This document shows positions 48,088 to 57,451 of a stretch of DNA of 64,000 nucleotides, piece after piece. The stretch spans positions 310,001 through 374,000 of the forward strand of contig NZ_CP028924.1 of the NCBI RefSeq assembly GCF_003061515.1, written 5' to 3'. Position numbers and translations under genes: made by a program. Source of the DNA: Colwellia sp. Arc7-D (GTDB lineage Bacteria > Pseudomonadota > Gammaproteobacteria > Enterobacterales > Alteromonadaceae). The notes under the pieces were generated by a model. It did no database searches and was not told the origin of the DNA. It worked only from the letters and a program-made list of their open reading frames with translations. Position 1 is the first letter of the stretch. Each line of letters begins with the position of its first letter.

Positions 48088-49331
48088 GAAACCGACTCCA
48101 TAAATTTAGCTAAAAAGGCAAGTGAGGTTTCTTGTGCAACGCCAGAAATGGTGAAATGGCTGAGTAATGCGTATTGCTCATGGTCGACAGAAATAGCGAT
48201 ATAAAGCACATCGTACAGCGCCGGGAAATCTTTATAAGCACGAGTACAAAATACGGCTTTATTATTAATATTGCTGCTTTGTGGCATAACAAGGTCATGG
48301 TGACATTGATATTCAGTTACATCATCCTTACCTGCTAGATTACCTGGTGCTACTTGGTTTAGCTGACGCTCAAAAATATGATAAAACTTAGTACTGCCAA
48401 TTTTATCTGATTCCATATAACGGTATTCCATTTCTAAAGAGCCAGTAAAAAAGTCAGAAGAAATATAGGTATTTTCATCTAAATCGCAATTTGCAACGGC
48501 CGCCATTATTTGAGCATCGACTTTATCTGAGTTGGACTCACCCCAGCAACGTACAAAAGGCACATCAATAGTAGGTATTAAGCCTCGACCTAATTGCTTT
48601 AATTGCCAATCACTTTTCAAAATTGTAGTAATTAACTTTTCTTGATTCTGCATAAGCTGAGCTGCCATTTGTTGCTCAATGCTTTTTGGTGGGTTTTGTT
48701 GATATTGCTGATAAAGCGCAAGTAATTTGTCGTGTGGCACTAAAAAACCGATTTGATTACCCGAGGTAGCAACATTAATGCCGACGACTTCGGTATTCTT
48801 ATTAACAACGGGGCCACCACTCATGCCTGAGTTAACTGAACCCGTAAAGTGAATGCGGTCGTTAAAAGACTCATTTTTTAAACCATTATATGTACCCGGT
48901 ACGACTATCATGCCTAAGTCATGCGGGTTACCTAACGAAAATAGCTCCTCACCTTTTGTCGGCGCTTGCTTCGCGATATGAAAATATGGCATTTCAGTGC
49001 TAACTTCACGTTGAACAATGGCAAGGTCATTAATGACATCTACACTTTTTAAGGTAAGCGCTGACTTGTTACCTTTATTATCTAAATACTCTATGGTGTA
49101 TTTATGAGGATGTCGGGCAAAACCTGAAATAACGTGATAATTAGTCGCAATAAGACCATCGCTGCTAATTTGAAAACCCGAGCCAATAGAAGACTTTTCA
49201 CCACTGGCTTTGTCGATTAAGCGTATTTGATAAAGTGAAGGGGCTAATTGTTTAAAAATTTCTTCGGCCTGCTCAACAGCAAAACTTAACGTGCTAAAAC
49301 ACATAAGTAGCAGAGCAAAAATAGCTTTCAT
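48078..49331 (-). CDS. Secreted trypsin-like (S1) serine protease
   Basis: 417 residues. Signal peptide (AIFALLLMCFSTLSFAVEQ), then a chymotrypsin-fold domain (about 30-210) with the triad His in TNYHVI, Asp in NDLAIV and Ser in NSGMSGGPVV. It resembles DegP/HtrA proteases in the protease domain but has no PDZ domain; instead a unique C-terminal region of about 200 residues with several cysteines (RCWGES, NCDLDE, YQCHHD, VFCTRAY). It is expected in the periplasm. First gene of a two-gene unit with the FHA protein. Substrate unknown. Confidence 0.84.
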   Translation of the reverse strand: MKAIFALLLMCFSTLSFAVEQAEEIFKQLAPSLYQIRLIDKASGEKSSIGSGFQISSDGLIATNYHVISGFARHPHKYTIEYLDNKGNKSALTLKSVDVINDLAIVQREVSTEMPYFHIAKQAPTKGEELFSLGNPHDLGMIVVPGTYNGLKNESFNDRIHFTGSVNSGMSGGPVVNKNTEVVGINVATSGNQIGFLVPHDKLLALYQQYQQNPPKSIEQQMAAQLMQNQEKLITTILKSDWQLKQLGRGLIPTIDVPFVRCWGESNSDKVDAQIMAAVANCDLDENTYISSDFFTGSLEMEYRYMESDKIGSTKFYHIFERQLNQVAPGNLAGKDDVTEYQCHHDLVMPQSSNINNKAVFCTRAYKDFPALYDVLYIAISVDHEQYALLSHFTISGVAQETSLAFLAKFMESVSWK

Positions 49332-49760
49332 TGAATATCCTTTTTTATTATTACTTTAGGAACTGTTTGACCTTTAGGCAAAGCAGAACTTATCTGGTTA
49401 CCATTGTGCCAGTGTAATAAATTTTGTCATCTTTTATCCGATTAAATACCGTTTTTCTCTGTTGCATAACATGGTTGATGGAATGGTAATGTGAGCATTT
49501 GATTATTAATAGCCGATAAAACTGTCGTTTTTAATTAAAGCAGCTTGAGCAGCACAGAGCACATTAGAGGCTTTGTATAATCAGTAGCTTAGTAACCTCA
49601 TTTCCCCGAAGGGCTAATATAAGCGAAAACATATGTATAACTAGCTAATAGCCATCATTTACTCTGATGCATATTACTCAGCTTTATTTTGTTTACATAA
49701 GCGAAATTACCTATTTAAGTCTATTATTAATATATTGAAGTTACTGGGCCTCTCCACGTT
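49332..49760. other. 429-bp intergenic region between protease and GGDEF-EAL gene
   Basis: Divergent promoter region. I saw no coding frame, no clear regulator site and no strong hairpin; a short CCC-CGAA-GGG element occurs near 49613-49622. Confidence 0.35.
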
Positions 49761-51839
49761 ATGAATTCGAAAAAAGCTGTTAGCGCGTTAAGCCACAAAT
49801 ATATTATTAACGACCCATTGCATCAGATATTTGATGCAGTCAGTGCTATTTCTGTACAGGGATATGATGAAAATCGACGGGTAATTTATTGGAACGAGGG
49901 CAGCGAGTTACTTTATGGCTTCACCAAAGAAGAGGCGACGGGGCAACAAATAGAAGACCTTATTATTCCCAAACCCATGTGTGAGTTTGTTATTGCTGCG
50001 CACACTAACTGGATAAAAAATGGTGTAGAAATACCCGCAGCAGAACTTACTTTACTTGATAAACAGGGTAATGATGTATGTGTTTACTCAAGTCATGTGC
50101 TCTTTACTAACCAATACAACAATAAACAAATGTACTGTATTGATATTGATTTAACCGATGTAATACATGCACAAGCACAAGCTACTTTTAAAGATCAGAT
50201 GCTTGAGACTATATTTAAAGCGATACCCGATTTATTTTTCTTGATGGAAAGTGATGGAACGATTGTAGATTATCACGCCAGTAACATAAGTGACCTTTAT
50301 GTATCGCCTGAAAAATTTATTGGTAAAAATATGACTGATGTACTACCGGAAGACGTTGCCCGCAAGTTTCATAACCATATAGCCAAAGCATTAAAACAAA
50401 CCGAAATGATAAGTTTTGAATATGATTTAATCCTGCCGCGTGGTTTATCCTTTTTTGAAGCTAGAATTAATTATTTGTCAAAATACCAGCAGCTCGTTGT
50501 TATTATTCGTGATATTACTGAGCAACATAAAAATGCAGAGTTGATCCGTCATCAAGCTTATTTTGATTGTTTAACGCTATTACCAAATCGATTTTTGGCA
50601 CTAGATCGCTTAACACAAATATTAATTGAAGCAGATAGGAATACTGAGCAGGCGGCGGTACTTTTTCTTGATTTAGATGACTTTAAAAAAGTGAACGATT
50701 CTTTAGGACATGAAATCGGCGACAAGTTGTTGATCGAGTCCGCGAAGCGACTGCAAAATGTTTTACGAAAAGAAGATACGGTTGGTCGTTTAGGTGGTGA
50801 TGAGTTTATTATTCTTTTACGGGGCCTAACCGAACATTACAATGCGCTTGCCGTTGCTGAGGTTTTACTAAAAACCTTTAGAGAGCCATTCAATATTGAT
50901 GGCAGAGAGCTGATATTAACATTGAGTATCGGAATTGCCCTTTATCCTGAAAATGGCCTTGGCGCCTCAGACTTATTACGTAATGCTGATACAGCAATGT
51001 ACCAAGCTAAAGCTTTAGGGCGTAATACTCATTCTTTTTTTACCAAAGAAATGAACACGGTTATGCAACGTCGTTTTGCGATTGAAGAGCAAATGCACGG
51101 AGCATTAGAGCGTCAAGAGTTTGAATTATACTATCAAGCCCAATTTGATCTTAGCAATGACAAAATGGTCGGTGCGGAAGCTTTATTGCGCTGGCATAAT
51201 CCTGTATTAGGTAACGTTACACCTGATGAATTTATACCTATTGCTGAGCACACAGGACTGATAGTACCCATTGGGCAGTTTGTCATTAGGCAAGCCTTAA
51301 CGTTTTTAAGTGTTTGGCAAGGTAAAGGGAATAAAAAATACACCATGGCCGTTAATTTATCTCCTCGCCAGTTCAGAGATGAAGGGCTATTGAGATTGAT
51401 TCAAAATACGGTGAATGAAGCTGGTATTGATTTTGAGGATTTTGAGTTAGAAATTACTGAAGGCGTATTGATGGGAGGACAGTCTTATATTAAAGATGCT
51501 TTACATGAAATCAATAAGTTAGGTATAAAACTATCAATGGATGACTTTGGCACAGGTTATTCATCGTTAAGTTATTTAAGGCAGTATCATTTTGATATAT
51601 TAAAAATTGATCGTAGTTTTATTCATGGTATAACGTTAAATAAATCGGATTGTGATTTAGTTAAAGCAACTATCGCCATGTCACATAGTTTAGGGCTTTT
51701 GGTTGTAGCTGAAGGAGTAGAAACCAAAGAGCAACATACTTTGTTGGGAGAGTTAGGTTGTGATTTTGTACAAGGCTTTTATTTAAGTAAGCCGATGCCT
51801 GCAAAGCAAATAATGAATTTGTCTTCTTATTTTAACTAG
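49761..51839 (+). CDS. PAS-PAS-GGDEF-EAL c-di-GMP turnover protein
   Basis: 692 residues, cytoplasmic (no TM segment). Two PAS domains (about 15-135 and 145-265), a GGDEF domain (about 275-440) with intact RLGGDEF and an upstream RxxD inhibitory site (RKED), and an EAL domain (about 450-690) with AEALLRW, NLSPRQF, ELEITEG, DDFGTGYSSL and KIDRSF. Both catalytic sets look intact, so it may make and break c-di-GMP, with PAS input setting the balance. The orn gene for the final product is also in the window. Single gene; the family is often involved in motility or biofilm control. Confidence 0.94.
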   Translation: MNSKKAVSALSHKYIINDPLHQIFDAVSAISVQGYDENRRVIYWNEGSELLYGFTKEEATGQQIEDLIIPKPMCEFVIAAHTNWIKNGVEIPAAELTLLDKQGNDVCVYSSHVLFTNQYNNKQMYCIDIDLTDVIHAQAQATFKDQMLETIFKAIPDLFFLMESDGTIVDYHASNISDLYVSPEKFIGKNMTDVLPEDVARKFHNHIAKALKQTEMISFEYDLILPRGLSFFEARINYLSKYQQLVVIIRDITEQHKNAELIRHQAYFDCLTLLPNRFLALDRLTQILIEADRNTEQAAVLFLDLDDFKKVNDSLGHEIGDKLLIESAKRLQNVLRKEDTVGRLGGDEFIILLRGLTEHYNALAVAEVLLKTFREPFNIDGRELILTLSIGIALYPENGLGASDLLRNADTAMYQAKALGRNTHSFFTKEMNTVMQRRFAIEEQMHGALERQEFELYYQAQFDLSNDKMVGAEALLRWHNPVLGNVTPDEFIPIAEHTGLIVPIGQFVIRQALTFLSVWQGKGNKKYTMAVNLSPRQFRDEGLLRLIQNTVNEAGIDFEDFELEITEGVLMGGQSYIKDALHEINKLGIKLSMDDFGTGYSSLSYLRQYHFDILKIDRSFIHGITLNKSDCDLVKATIAMSHSLGLLVVAEGVETKEQHTLLGELGCDFVQGFYLSKPMPAKQIMNLSSYFN

Positions 51840-51969
51840 GCCTTTTAGTGTTTTTTTGTTATTTTTTACAACTTTTTTATGAAAAGAATGAGAGTTTTTT
51901 AAGCTGTTCGCTCCCCTAAGTTTGCGGTTTTATTTGTTGTCGTATCGTGTTTGTTGGAGTATGATTTAA

Positions 51970-51984
51970 TGATAATAGTTATCA
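51970..51984. promoter_or_regulatory. Fur box
   Basis: TGATAATAGTTATCA matches the Fur 7-1-7 consensus TGATAATNATTATCA at all but one position and is part of an 8-3-8 dyad (51968-51986). It lies about 190 bases upstream of the MmcQ/YjbR start. Confidence 0.6.
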
Positions 51985-52087
51985 TTTAAAACGCAGGCTT
52001 ATATCTTTATTTTTGAATGATATAAGTATGATTTCGGCCATTATTTTAGGCTGTTTTTAGTCATTGTCCTTGTGGATTTACTTAATG

Positions 52088-52108
52088 AATGGCAATTTTT
52101 TTGCCATT
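52088..52108. repeat. Hairpin AATGGCAA / TTGCCATT
   Basis: Perfect 8-bp arms around a T5 loop, 65-85 bases upstream of the MmcQ/YjbR ATG, followed 14 bases later by a T7 tract. Too far from the T-tract to be a classical terminator. Confidence 0.4.
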
Positions 52109-52174
52109 GTAGTCAATTAGTTTTTTTATCGGAATAGAGTGTTAATCACTCATTTAAGGTGCAGTAACAATATT

Positions 52175-52567
52175 ATGGATAACATACAAGCTAGGCGTTA
52201 TTTACTAGATAAAGCTGAAACAATCGAATATTTTCCTTTTGGTGAGGATGTCAGTGTATTTAAAGTAAAGCATAAAATGTTTGCAACCTTAGCCCTAGGC
52301 AAAGGTAATGAAAAAGGCACTCAAGGGAAAATGGCGGGGCATTATTGTATTAACTTAAAATGTGAACCCGATGAGGCTGTAATGTTACGTGATGTATTCA
52401 GCGCGGTTATACCTGGCTATCATATGAATAAAGTACAATGGAATACGGTGATTTTGGATGGTTCAATTCCTCAGGGAGAAATTGAACGCATGATGGATAA
52501 CTCATATAGGTTAGTGGTGAGTAAAATGCCTAAAAAAGAACAAACGTCACTACTAATACACCTATAG
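52175..52567 (+). CDS. MmcQ/YjbR family DNA-binding-fold protein
   Basis: 130 residues with the family pattern: ARRYLLDKAETIEYFPFGEDVSVFKVKHKMFAT, LKCEPDEAVMLRD, YHMNKVQWNTV and IERMMDNSYRLVV. The fold is cyanobacterial-like CyaY/YjbR; suggested DNA binding is not proven. The ATG at 52175 is used because the preceding in-frame codons (back to 52139) carry no better ribosome site and extend beyond the family's usual start. A Fur box upstream suggests iron control (inference). Confidence 0.85.
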   Translation: MDNIQARRYLLDKAETIEYFPFGEDVSVFKVKHKMFATLALGKGNEKGTQGKMAGHYCINLKCEPDEAVMLRDVFSAVIPGYHMNKVQWNTVILDGSIPQGEIERMMDNSYRLVVSKMPKKEQTSLLIHL

Positions 52568-52688
52568 CACAGTATTTATCAATAGGTTGCTCTTGGGGCA
52601 GGTAGGTCAACATACTGATTAGTTGATTCATAAAACAGCGACTCCTTTAATGGAACCGCTGTTATAAATAGAAGCTTCCACCGAAAAT

Positions 52689-53492
52689 TTATTTTTCAAA
52701 TATGCAAGGCGGATGAGTTTTAATAGTTTCAGAAGCCATTTGCCTTAAAATTTGCTGAGTTGCTTCATCTACATCGATGTTACTATCAAAGGGCAACAAA
52801 TCTGCTGCCTCACCAGTAATAACTTCATAAAAAATGAAAGCGCTGAGTAATTGCCCAGTCAAAGATGCGTGATTACCGTCATCTGTATGTAAGACGATTT
52901 GTGGATACGTCATGATGACTCTATCCCAAGCTAAGCCAACAGGTGCAACACACGCCTTTTGTAATTCAGCAATACCAGTATGTATAAGATGCACTCTACT
53001 CCCTTCTTGAGTTTTCCCTTTTTGTGGGTGCTCAGGGAAAAGTATCGGGGTTGTGTTATGACTCTTAGCTTTATCTATCCAAGCTAGTGCTGCATTAATT
53101 GGGTAGGTTTTCGCACCTGATTGAGAATATTTTTGGCCTTGTAAGATAACATGCGTCCAAAGCTCACTTTCAAGTAACTCAATTCTTCTTTGTTTACTGG
53201 AACTATCATCTAAAAATCCACCTCCAGCATTTTTTATGGTAATTGTGGCAAAAGGGTTGCCTGCACTAATAAGTCTTTTAAGTAAGCCACTTAACCCTAT
53301 AACATGGCTATTACCAAAGAGTAACACTTGATAGTTATTAGCATAACGATTATCAGGGATCGCGATATTATTAATCGGTATGCTGGTGTTACCTGAAGTA
53401 TTATCTGTTTGTGGTATTTCTGCGTTATTGCCACCGTCAGAGCAAGCCGATATAAAAACTACTATAAGTAAAAAACTGAAAATTTTCTGCAT
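52689..53492 (-). CDS. SGNH/GDSL-type hydrolase-like lipoprotein
   Basis: 267 residues. Lipoprotein signal with lipobox FISAC (LLIVVFISACSDGG), then a spacer and an SGNH-like domain: nucleophile block LLFGNSHVIGLSG, and the distal Asp-His block DGNHASLTG (D-x-x-H). It probably hydrolyses an ester or acyl group in the envelope. The ATG at 53492 has AGGA six bases upstream; an in-frame upstream start (53531) lacks one. Second gene after the depolymerase-like lipoprotein gene, 48 bases between. Confidence 0.72.
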   Translation of the reverse strand: MQKIFSFLLIVVFISACSDGGNNAEIPQTDNTSGNTSIPINNIAIPDNRYANNYQVLLFGNSHVIGLSGLLKRLISAGNPFATITIKNAGGGFLDDSSSKQRRIELLESELWTHVILQGQKYSQSGAKTYPINAALAWIDKAKSHNTTPILFPEHPQKGKTQEGSRVHLIHTGIAELQKACVAPVGLAWDRVIMTYPQIVLHTDDGNHASLTGQLLSAFIFYEVITGEAADLLPFDSNIDVDEATQQILRQMASETIKTHPPCIFEK

Positions 53493-53539
53493 AATGTATC
53501 CTTTATTATATTTGATAATCTTTTGCCACACGGCCTACT

Positions 53540-54421
53540 TTAATTAAAAATAGGCTGGTAGATTTGTTTCAATACTTCTGCGCTATAACTGGCTTCATGC
53601 GGTACATTATTTAATGCTGAAAAGCTGACTTCTTTGACACAACCTTCCCAGGTTTGAGTCTCAGTGCCATTACTGGTACTACTTACTTTCGGGTGTTCCA
53701 CTGTGGTGAATGTTTCACTACAACCATTGATAAGCAACCAGTGTGCGAGTGTTTCGGCAACCGATTTTATCTCACCCACCTCTCTACCCTTGATAGGGAC
53801 TTCTCTATCTTGTGGACTATGAAAGTGATGCACAGTCACCGGTGTAGATGTTGAGCAGGCGCTAAAGTCACCCCTATATTGTCCTGCAAGAGATACAATT
53901 GCGGTTATATGTCCTGGTATTTGACAGGCAAGTTTATAAGCCATAAACCCACCGGCAGAGTAGCCAAAAATATAAACTTTATCGGTGGTAATGTTGTTGT
54001 CAGTTCTGATCTTAGTCAGAAGGTTAACAATAAAATCTACATCGGCTTGCTTAGCATTCGCGGAGTCATTAACACTTTCCCAGCCCCATTTTTCATTTAT
54101 ACCTTGAGGCGAAACGGATATTAATTGTTCACTATCACTGATTGATTTAGCATTAAATATTTTACTGACTTTTTTAGGAGATCCAGGAGCGCCATGTAAA
54201 AACACTGCGATCCCTTCAATAGTATTGCTAGGTTTATAAACAATGGCCTCTCTATTCTCTAATGTTATACAGCTTGTTCCCGACTCAAGTGATTGTCCTG
54301 CACATGTCGTTATTATCGGTGTGGGAGATGGTTGCTCTGCTTTTTTACTACCGCTTCCTCCACAGCCTAAAAGTAAACTACACGAGATTATAGTAAGGTT
54401 AATCATGCTTTTTTTATTCAT
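53540..54421 (-). CDS. PHB-depolymerase/feruloyl-esterase-like alpha/beta hydrolase lipoprotein
   Basis: 293 residues. Lipobox SLLLGCGG after a short hydrophobic segment, then an alpha/beta hydrolase of the LpqC/depolymerase type: oxyanion region VFLHGAPGSP, nucleophile GYSAGGFMAYKLAC, Asp in PQDREVP and His in NVPHEASYS. Cysteines outside the core may form disulfides. Predicted to be an envelope esterase; the substrate cannot be told. Divergent from the CadC-like regulator and cotranscribed with the SGNH lipoprotein. Confidence 0.82.
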   Translation of the reverse strand: MNKKSMINLTIISCSLLLGCGGSGSKKAEQPSPTPIITTCAGQSLESGTSCITLENREAIVYKPSNTIEGIAVFLHGAPGSPKKVSKIFNAKSISDSEQLISVSPQGINEKWGWESVNDSANAKQADVDFIVNLLTKIRTDNNITTDKVYIFGYSAGGFMAYKLACQIPGHITAIVSLAGQYRGDFSACSTSTPVTVHHFHSPQDREVPIKGREVGEIKSVAETLAHWLLINGCSETFTTVEHPKVSSTSNGTETQTWEGCVKEVSFSALNNVPHEASYSAEVLKQIYQPIFN

Positions 54422-54549
54422 TATATTGCTCTTGTTATGCTTTACTCATTTAAAGCTGGAGTGTGTCAGTTTCTTGATTTCATTCAATAAAGAGGTAACA
54501 ATGGTTTTATAATGAAATGATAATGATTAATTAAATGATGGAATACTAA

Positions 54550-56640
54550 ATGCGTTTTTTATTTGGCGATATAGTCGTTGACGTTGAACAGATAGCGTTA
54601 ATTAAAGACGATAAATGTATTGAGTTTGAGCCTCGAATTTTTGAATTACTGGTCTATTTTTGTCAACATCCTCAAGAGGCTATTTCTAGAGAAGAGTTAA
54701 TTGCAAAAGTTTGGCGAGGCAGAATTGTTAGTGATGCAGCGATTAATCGAGCTGTTGGTGAATTACGTAAATTAATCGAAGATAACCCGTCCTCACCACA
54801 ATGGATAAAAACGGTAAGTAAAGTGGGGTATAGATTAACGGCAGCACCTGTTATACAAAACATCCCAAGTGAAAATAATAAGCCTCAATCGGACTTAGCT
54901 GAGTCTGATTCCCTAGACACTCACCCAGCTGAAAATGATGAGATTGCTACGCCAACAAATAATCGTCATAAATTTCAGCTATTAGGCGGTAAACGAGGAT
55001 GGATTTTTGCGGCATTAGCGTTAAGTGTATTTTTTATTTATAAATTATATGGGTCTACAAGTTCAGCCGACAACTTGCGGGTTGTTGGGTGGCAACCTGT
55101 TACATCAACATTAGGGAACGCTTTTAACGCGAGTTATGATGCAAAAACAGGTTCACTGGTTTACCTACACCGGACTGGCACTGATGCGAGTGCACAACTT
55201 TTCATTAAACAGGCTGACGCACCTGCTCAAGCGATTACAGATGATAATTATTACTACACCGATGTTTTATTTGCCGGCGATGGTTTTATTTATGCATCGA
55301 GATTAAACAACTTACAACAAAGGCAGTGTGAAATAGTTAAAGTTAATTTAGCTGCCATGGCGTTTGAACCGATAATTGATTGTGGCGAAAGGGTGGTTAC
55401 ACAACTCGTTTTTGATGAGAAAAAGAGACGATTAATTTATCGCTCTAGATCAAGTATATCTGAGCCATATGCTATTTATTCTTATCAACTTGATACCGGA
55501 AGAAAGCAACAACTTACTCATCCGATACAAACAGGTAATACGGTAGGGGATTATATGTTTGCAATATCGCCTAACTTTAAAACCTTAGCTGTTATTGAGT
55601 ACAACGGTGATGAAACCGATAAAGTTAAACTTATTTCGCTAAATGATAATTCTATTATATTGACTGCCGATTTTGTTGATGAAGTTTACGGCATGGTTTG
55701 GCATTCAGCAGATATAATTTTAGTGGCAAACAGTACTGGATTATTCAGTTTTGATGTTAATCATCATACGCTAACGGTTATTGAACATGGCGACCAGTTC
55801 AGCCGGCTTGCAAAAGGCGACACTAATCAAACGGTGATAACTGAACGTAGTCAATCGACGGTTAATATTTTTAGTTACGCTAATCAGGGCAATAAGTTAA
55901 TACCATTAACAAAAAGTAGTGGTATTAATCTCAATCCGATACTTGGAAATAAATCTAACGTACTGGCATTTACATCTAACCGTACGGGTAAAGAACAAAT
56001 ATATATTCAAGCTGAACAAGGTGGCATTAGTATTGCCGCGTTTGATGAAAAAATCACTTATATTGCCGCTATGGCCTTCTCATCTGAAGATAATCAACTC
56101 GTTGCGAGCATTAATAATGCTTTATATCGCTATTCTTTGAAAAATAAAAAATGGCAGAAAATCGCAGTAGGATTTACAAAAGTGCATCACGTTGCTTATG
56201 TTGAAAAGCGCATCATGTTTAGTGCTGAAGTTGATGGACAATGGAACATCTGGCAGATGTCACCAGATAATACCGTTACTCAGGTAACGACTAACGGTGG
56301 CTATAGTGTTCAAGGAAGCAATAATCAAATTTATTACACTAAGTTTAATCACGAAGGCTTATATCAATTAGATTTAATGACCGGTGTTGAGTCGACCATA
56401 ATTGAAAGTTTTCCTATTTCTGGTTGGCGACATTGGCAATTGCGCGATAATACGATTTATTACTTAATGGGTAAATCATATAAGTCATTAAATTTAACAA
56501 CGCTTGAACAGAAAATTATTTACAACTTTAAAGGCAGAACGCCTAATAGTTGTAATACGGCTTTTTCACACGACTTTTTTGCTTGTGAAAAAATTGAGTC
56601 AGACACAAGCAATGTCTGGAAGTTTCAGTTGTCGAATTAA
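54550..56640 (+). CDS. CadC/ToxR-like membrane-anchored winged-helix regulator with beta-propeller sensor
   Basis: 696 residues. N-terminal OmpR-type winged helix (about 1-100; FEPRIFELLVYFCQHP ... SDAAINRAVGELRKLI ... VSKVGYRL), a variable linker, one TM segment (about 155-172, GWIFAALALSVFFIYKLYG), and a periplasmic TolB-like beta-propeller (about 190-690). There is no receiver domain, so the signal is sensed directly across the membrane. Divergent from two lipoprotein hydrolase genes with 128 bases between, which it may control. The ATG at 54550 gives an early wHTH start. Confidence 0.88.
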   Translation: MRFLFGDIVVDVEQIALIKDDKCIEFEPRIFELLVYFCQHPQEAISREELIAKVWRGRIVSDAAINRAVGELRKLIEDNPSSPQWIKTVSKVGYRLTAAPVIQNIPSENNKPQSDLAESDSLDTHPAENDEIATPTNNRHKFQLLGGKRGWIFAALALSVFFIYKLYGSTSSADNLRVVGWQPVTSTLGNAFNASYDAKTGSLVYLHRTGTDASAQLFIKQADAPAQAITDDNYYYTDVLFAGDGFIYASRLNNLQQRQCEIVKVNLAAMAFEPIIDCGERVVTQLVFDEKKRRLIYRSRSSISEPYAIYSYQLDTGRKQQLTHPIQTGNTVGDYMFAISPNFKTLAVIEYNGDETDKVKLISLNDNSIILTADFVDEVYGMVWHSADIILVANSTGLFSFDVNHHTLTVIEHGDQFSRLAKGDTNQTVITERSQSTVNIFSYANQGNKLIPLTKSSGINLNPILGNKSNVLAFTSNRTGKEQIYIQAEQGGISIAAFDEKITYIAAMAFSSEDNQLVASINNALYRYSLKNKKWQKIAVGFTKVHHVAYVEKRIMFSAEVDGQWNIWQMSPDNTVTQVTTNGGYSVQGSNNQIYYTKFNHEGLYQLDLMTGVESTIIESFPISGWRHWQLRDNTIYYLMGKSYKSLNLTTLEQKIIYNFKGRTPNSCNTAFSHDFFACEKIESDTSNVWKFQLSN

Positions 56641-56785
56641 TCGAGTTTAGTTGCAGGGCAAAGGATAGTTTCACGCTTTAGATGATCTTTATTTACGCAG
56701 AGCGCGTACTGTTAGTTAGATTAAGTATTGATTTCAATAAATACTCAAACGGCTACTTGAACATTCTTATAAGGAGATAAATGGC

Positions 56786-57403
56786 GTGTTACCACATAAA
56801 TTGTTAGGCGTAATATTTGACTTAGATAATACCTTGGTTTCTTCAAACTTAAACTTCGACGATATTCGCACAGCATTAAGGTGCCCGAAAAATATCGACG
56901 TACTCGATTTTGTAGATACCTTACCAAAAAAGCAGCAAATATTAGCCAATAATTTATTAGTTGAATTTGAACTTAATGACGCGCTAAATACAAAAAAGTT
57001 ACTCGGTACTGGTGAACTTATTGAGCTATTGTCTCGGTTAGGTATTCCTTGTGCTATTGTCACGCGTAATTGTCGAGAAGCCGCATTAATAAAAATTCAG
57101 CGTAACAATATTGACATTGAATTGCTTTTTACAAGAGCGGACCACAAAGCCAAACCCGCACCAGACGCCTTATTACACTTAGCTAAACTATGGGCACTGC
57201 CCGTTGAAAACTTATTATATGTTGGCGATTACTTATATGACCTACAAGCGGCTGAAAATGCTCATACTATGTCATGCTTAGTCACACATCTTGAAGTGGT
57301 TGAATATGCCAGTATGGCGACAATTGTGGTGAATGAGCTTACCGAGTTAAGCCATAGTATTGAGTTAACCTTTGCCCGTGAAACTACTTGTGACTCAGCC
57401 TAA
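56786..57403 (+). CDS. HAD-superfamily hydrolase (Gph-like subfamily)
   Basis: 205 residues. Motif I IFDLDNTLVSS (nucleophile and general acid Asp), motif II TRN, motif III Lys in HKAKPAPD, and motif IV GDYLYD. The cap is helical (subclass IA), as in phosphoglycolate phosphatases. Physiological substrate unknown; it could substitute for Gph, whose gene is missing between rpe and trpS (inference). The start is GTG at 56786, nine bases after AAGGAG; an ATG at 56781 is out of frame and too close to that ribosome site. Confidence 0.8.
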   Translation: MLPHKLLGVIFDLDNTLVSSNLNFDDIRTALRCPKNIDVLDFVDTLPKKQQILANNLLVEFELNDALNTKKLLGTGELIELLSRLGIPCAIVTRNCREAALIKIQRNNIDIELLFTRADHKAKPAPDALLHLAKLWALPVENLLYVGDYLYDLQAAENAHTMSCLVTHLEVVEYASMATIVVNELTELSHSIELTFARETTCDSA

Positions 57404-57451
57404 AACTCATCACGCGGCGAAAATTAATCCCGCTTTAATATCTAAGTAAGC

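Noticed and set aside
49613-49622. CCC-CGAA-GGG mini-hairpin
   Set aside because: Only three base pairs; too weak to call a feature.
52634-52663. Terminator between MmcQ/YjbR and SGNH genes (AACAGCG ... CGCTGTT)
   Set aside because: Large imperfect loop and no T-tract on either side.
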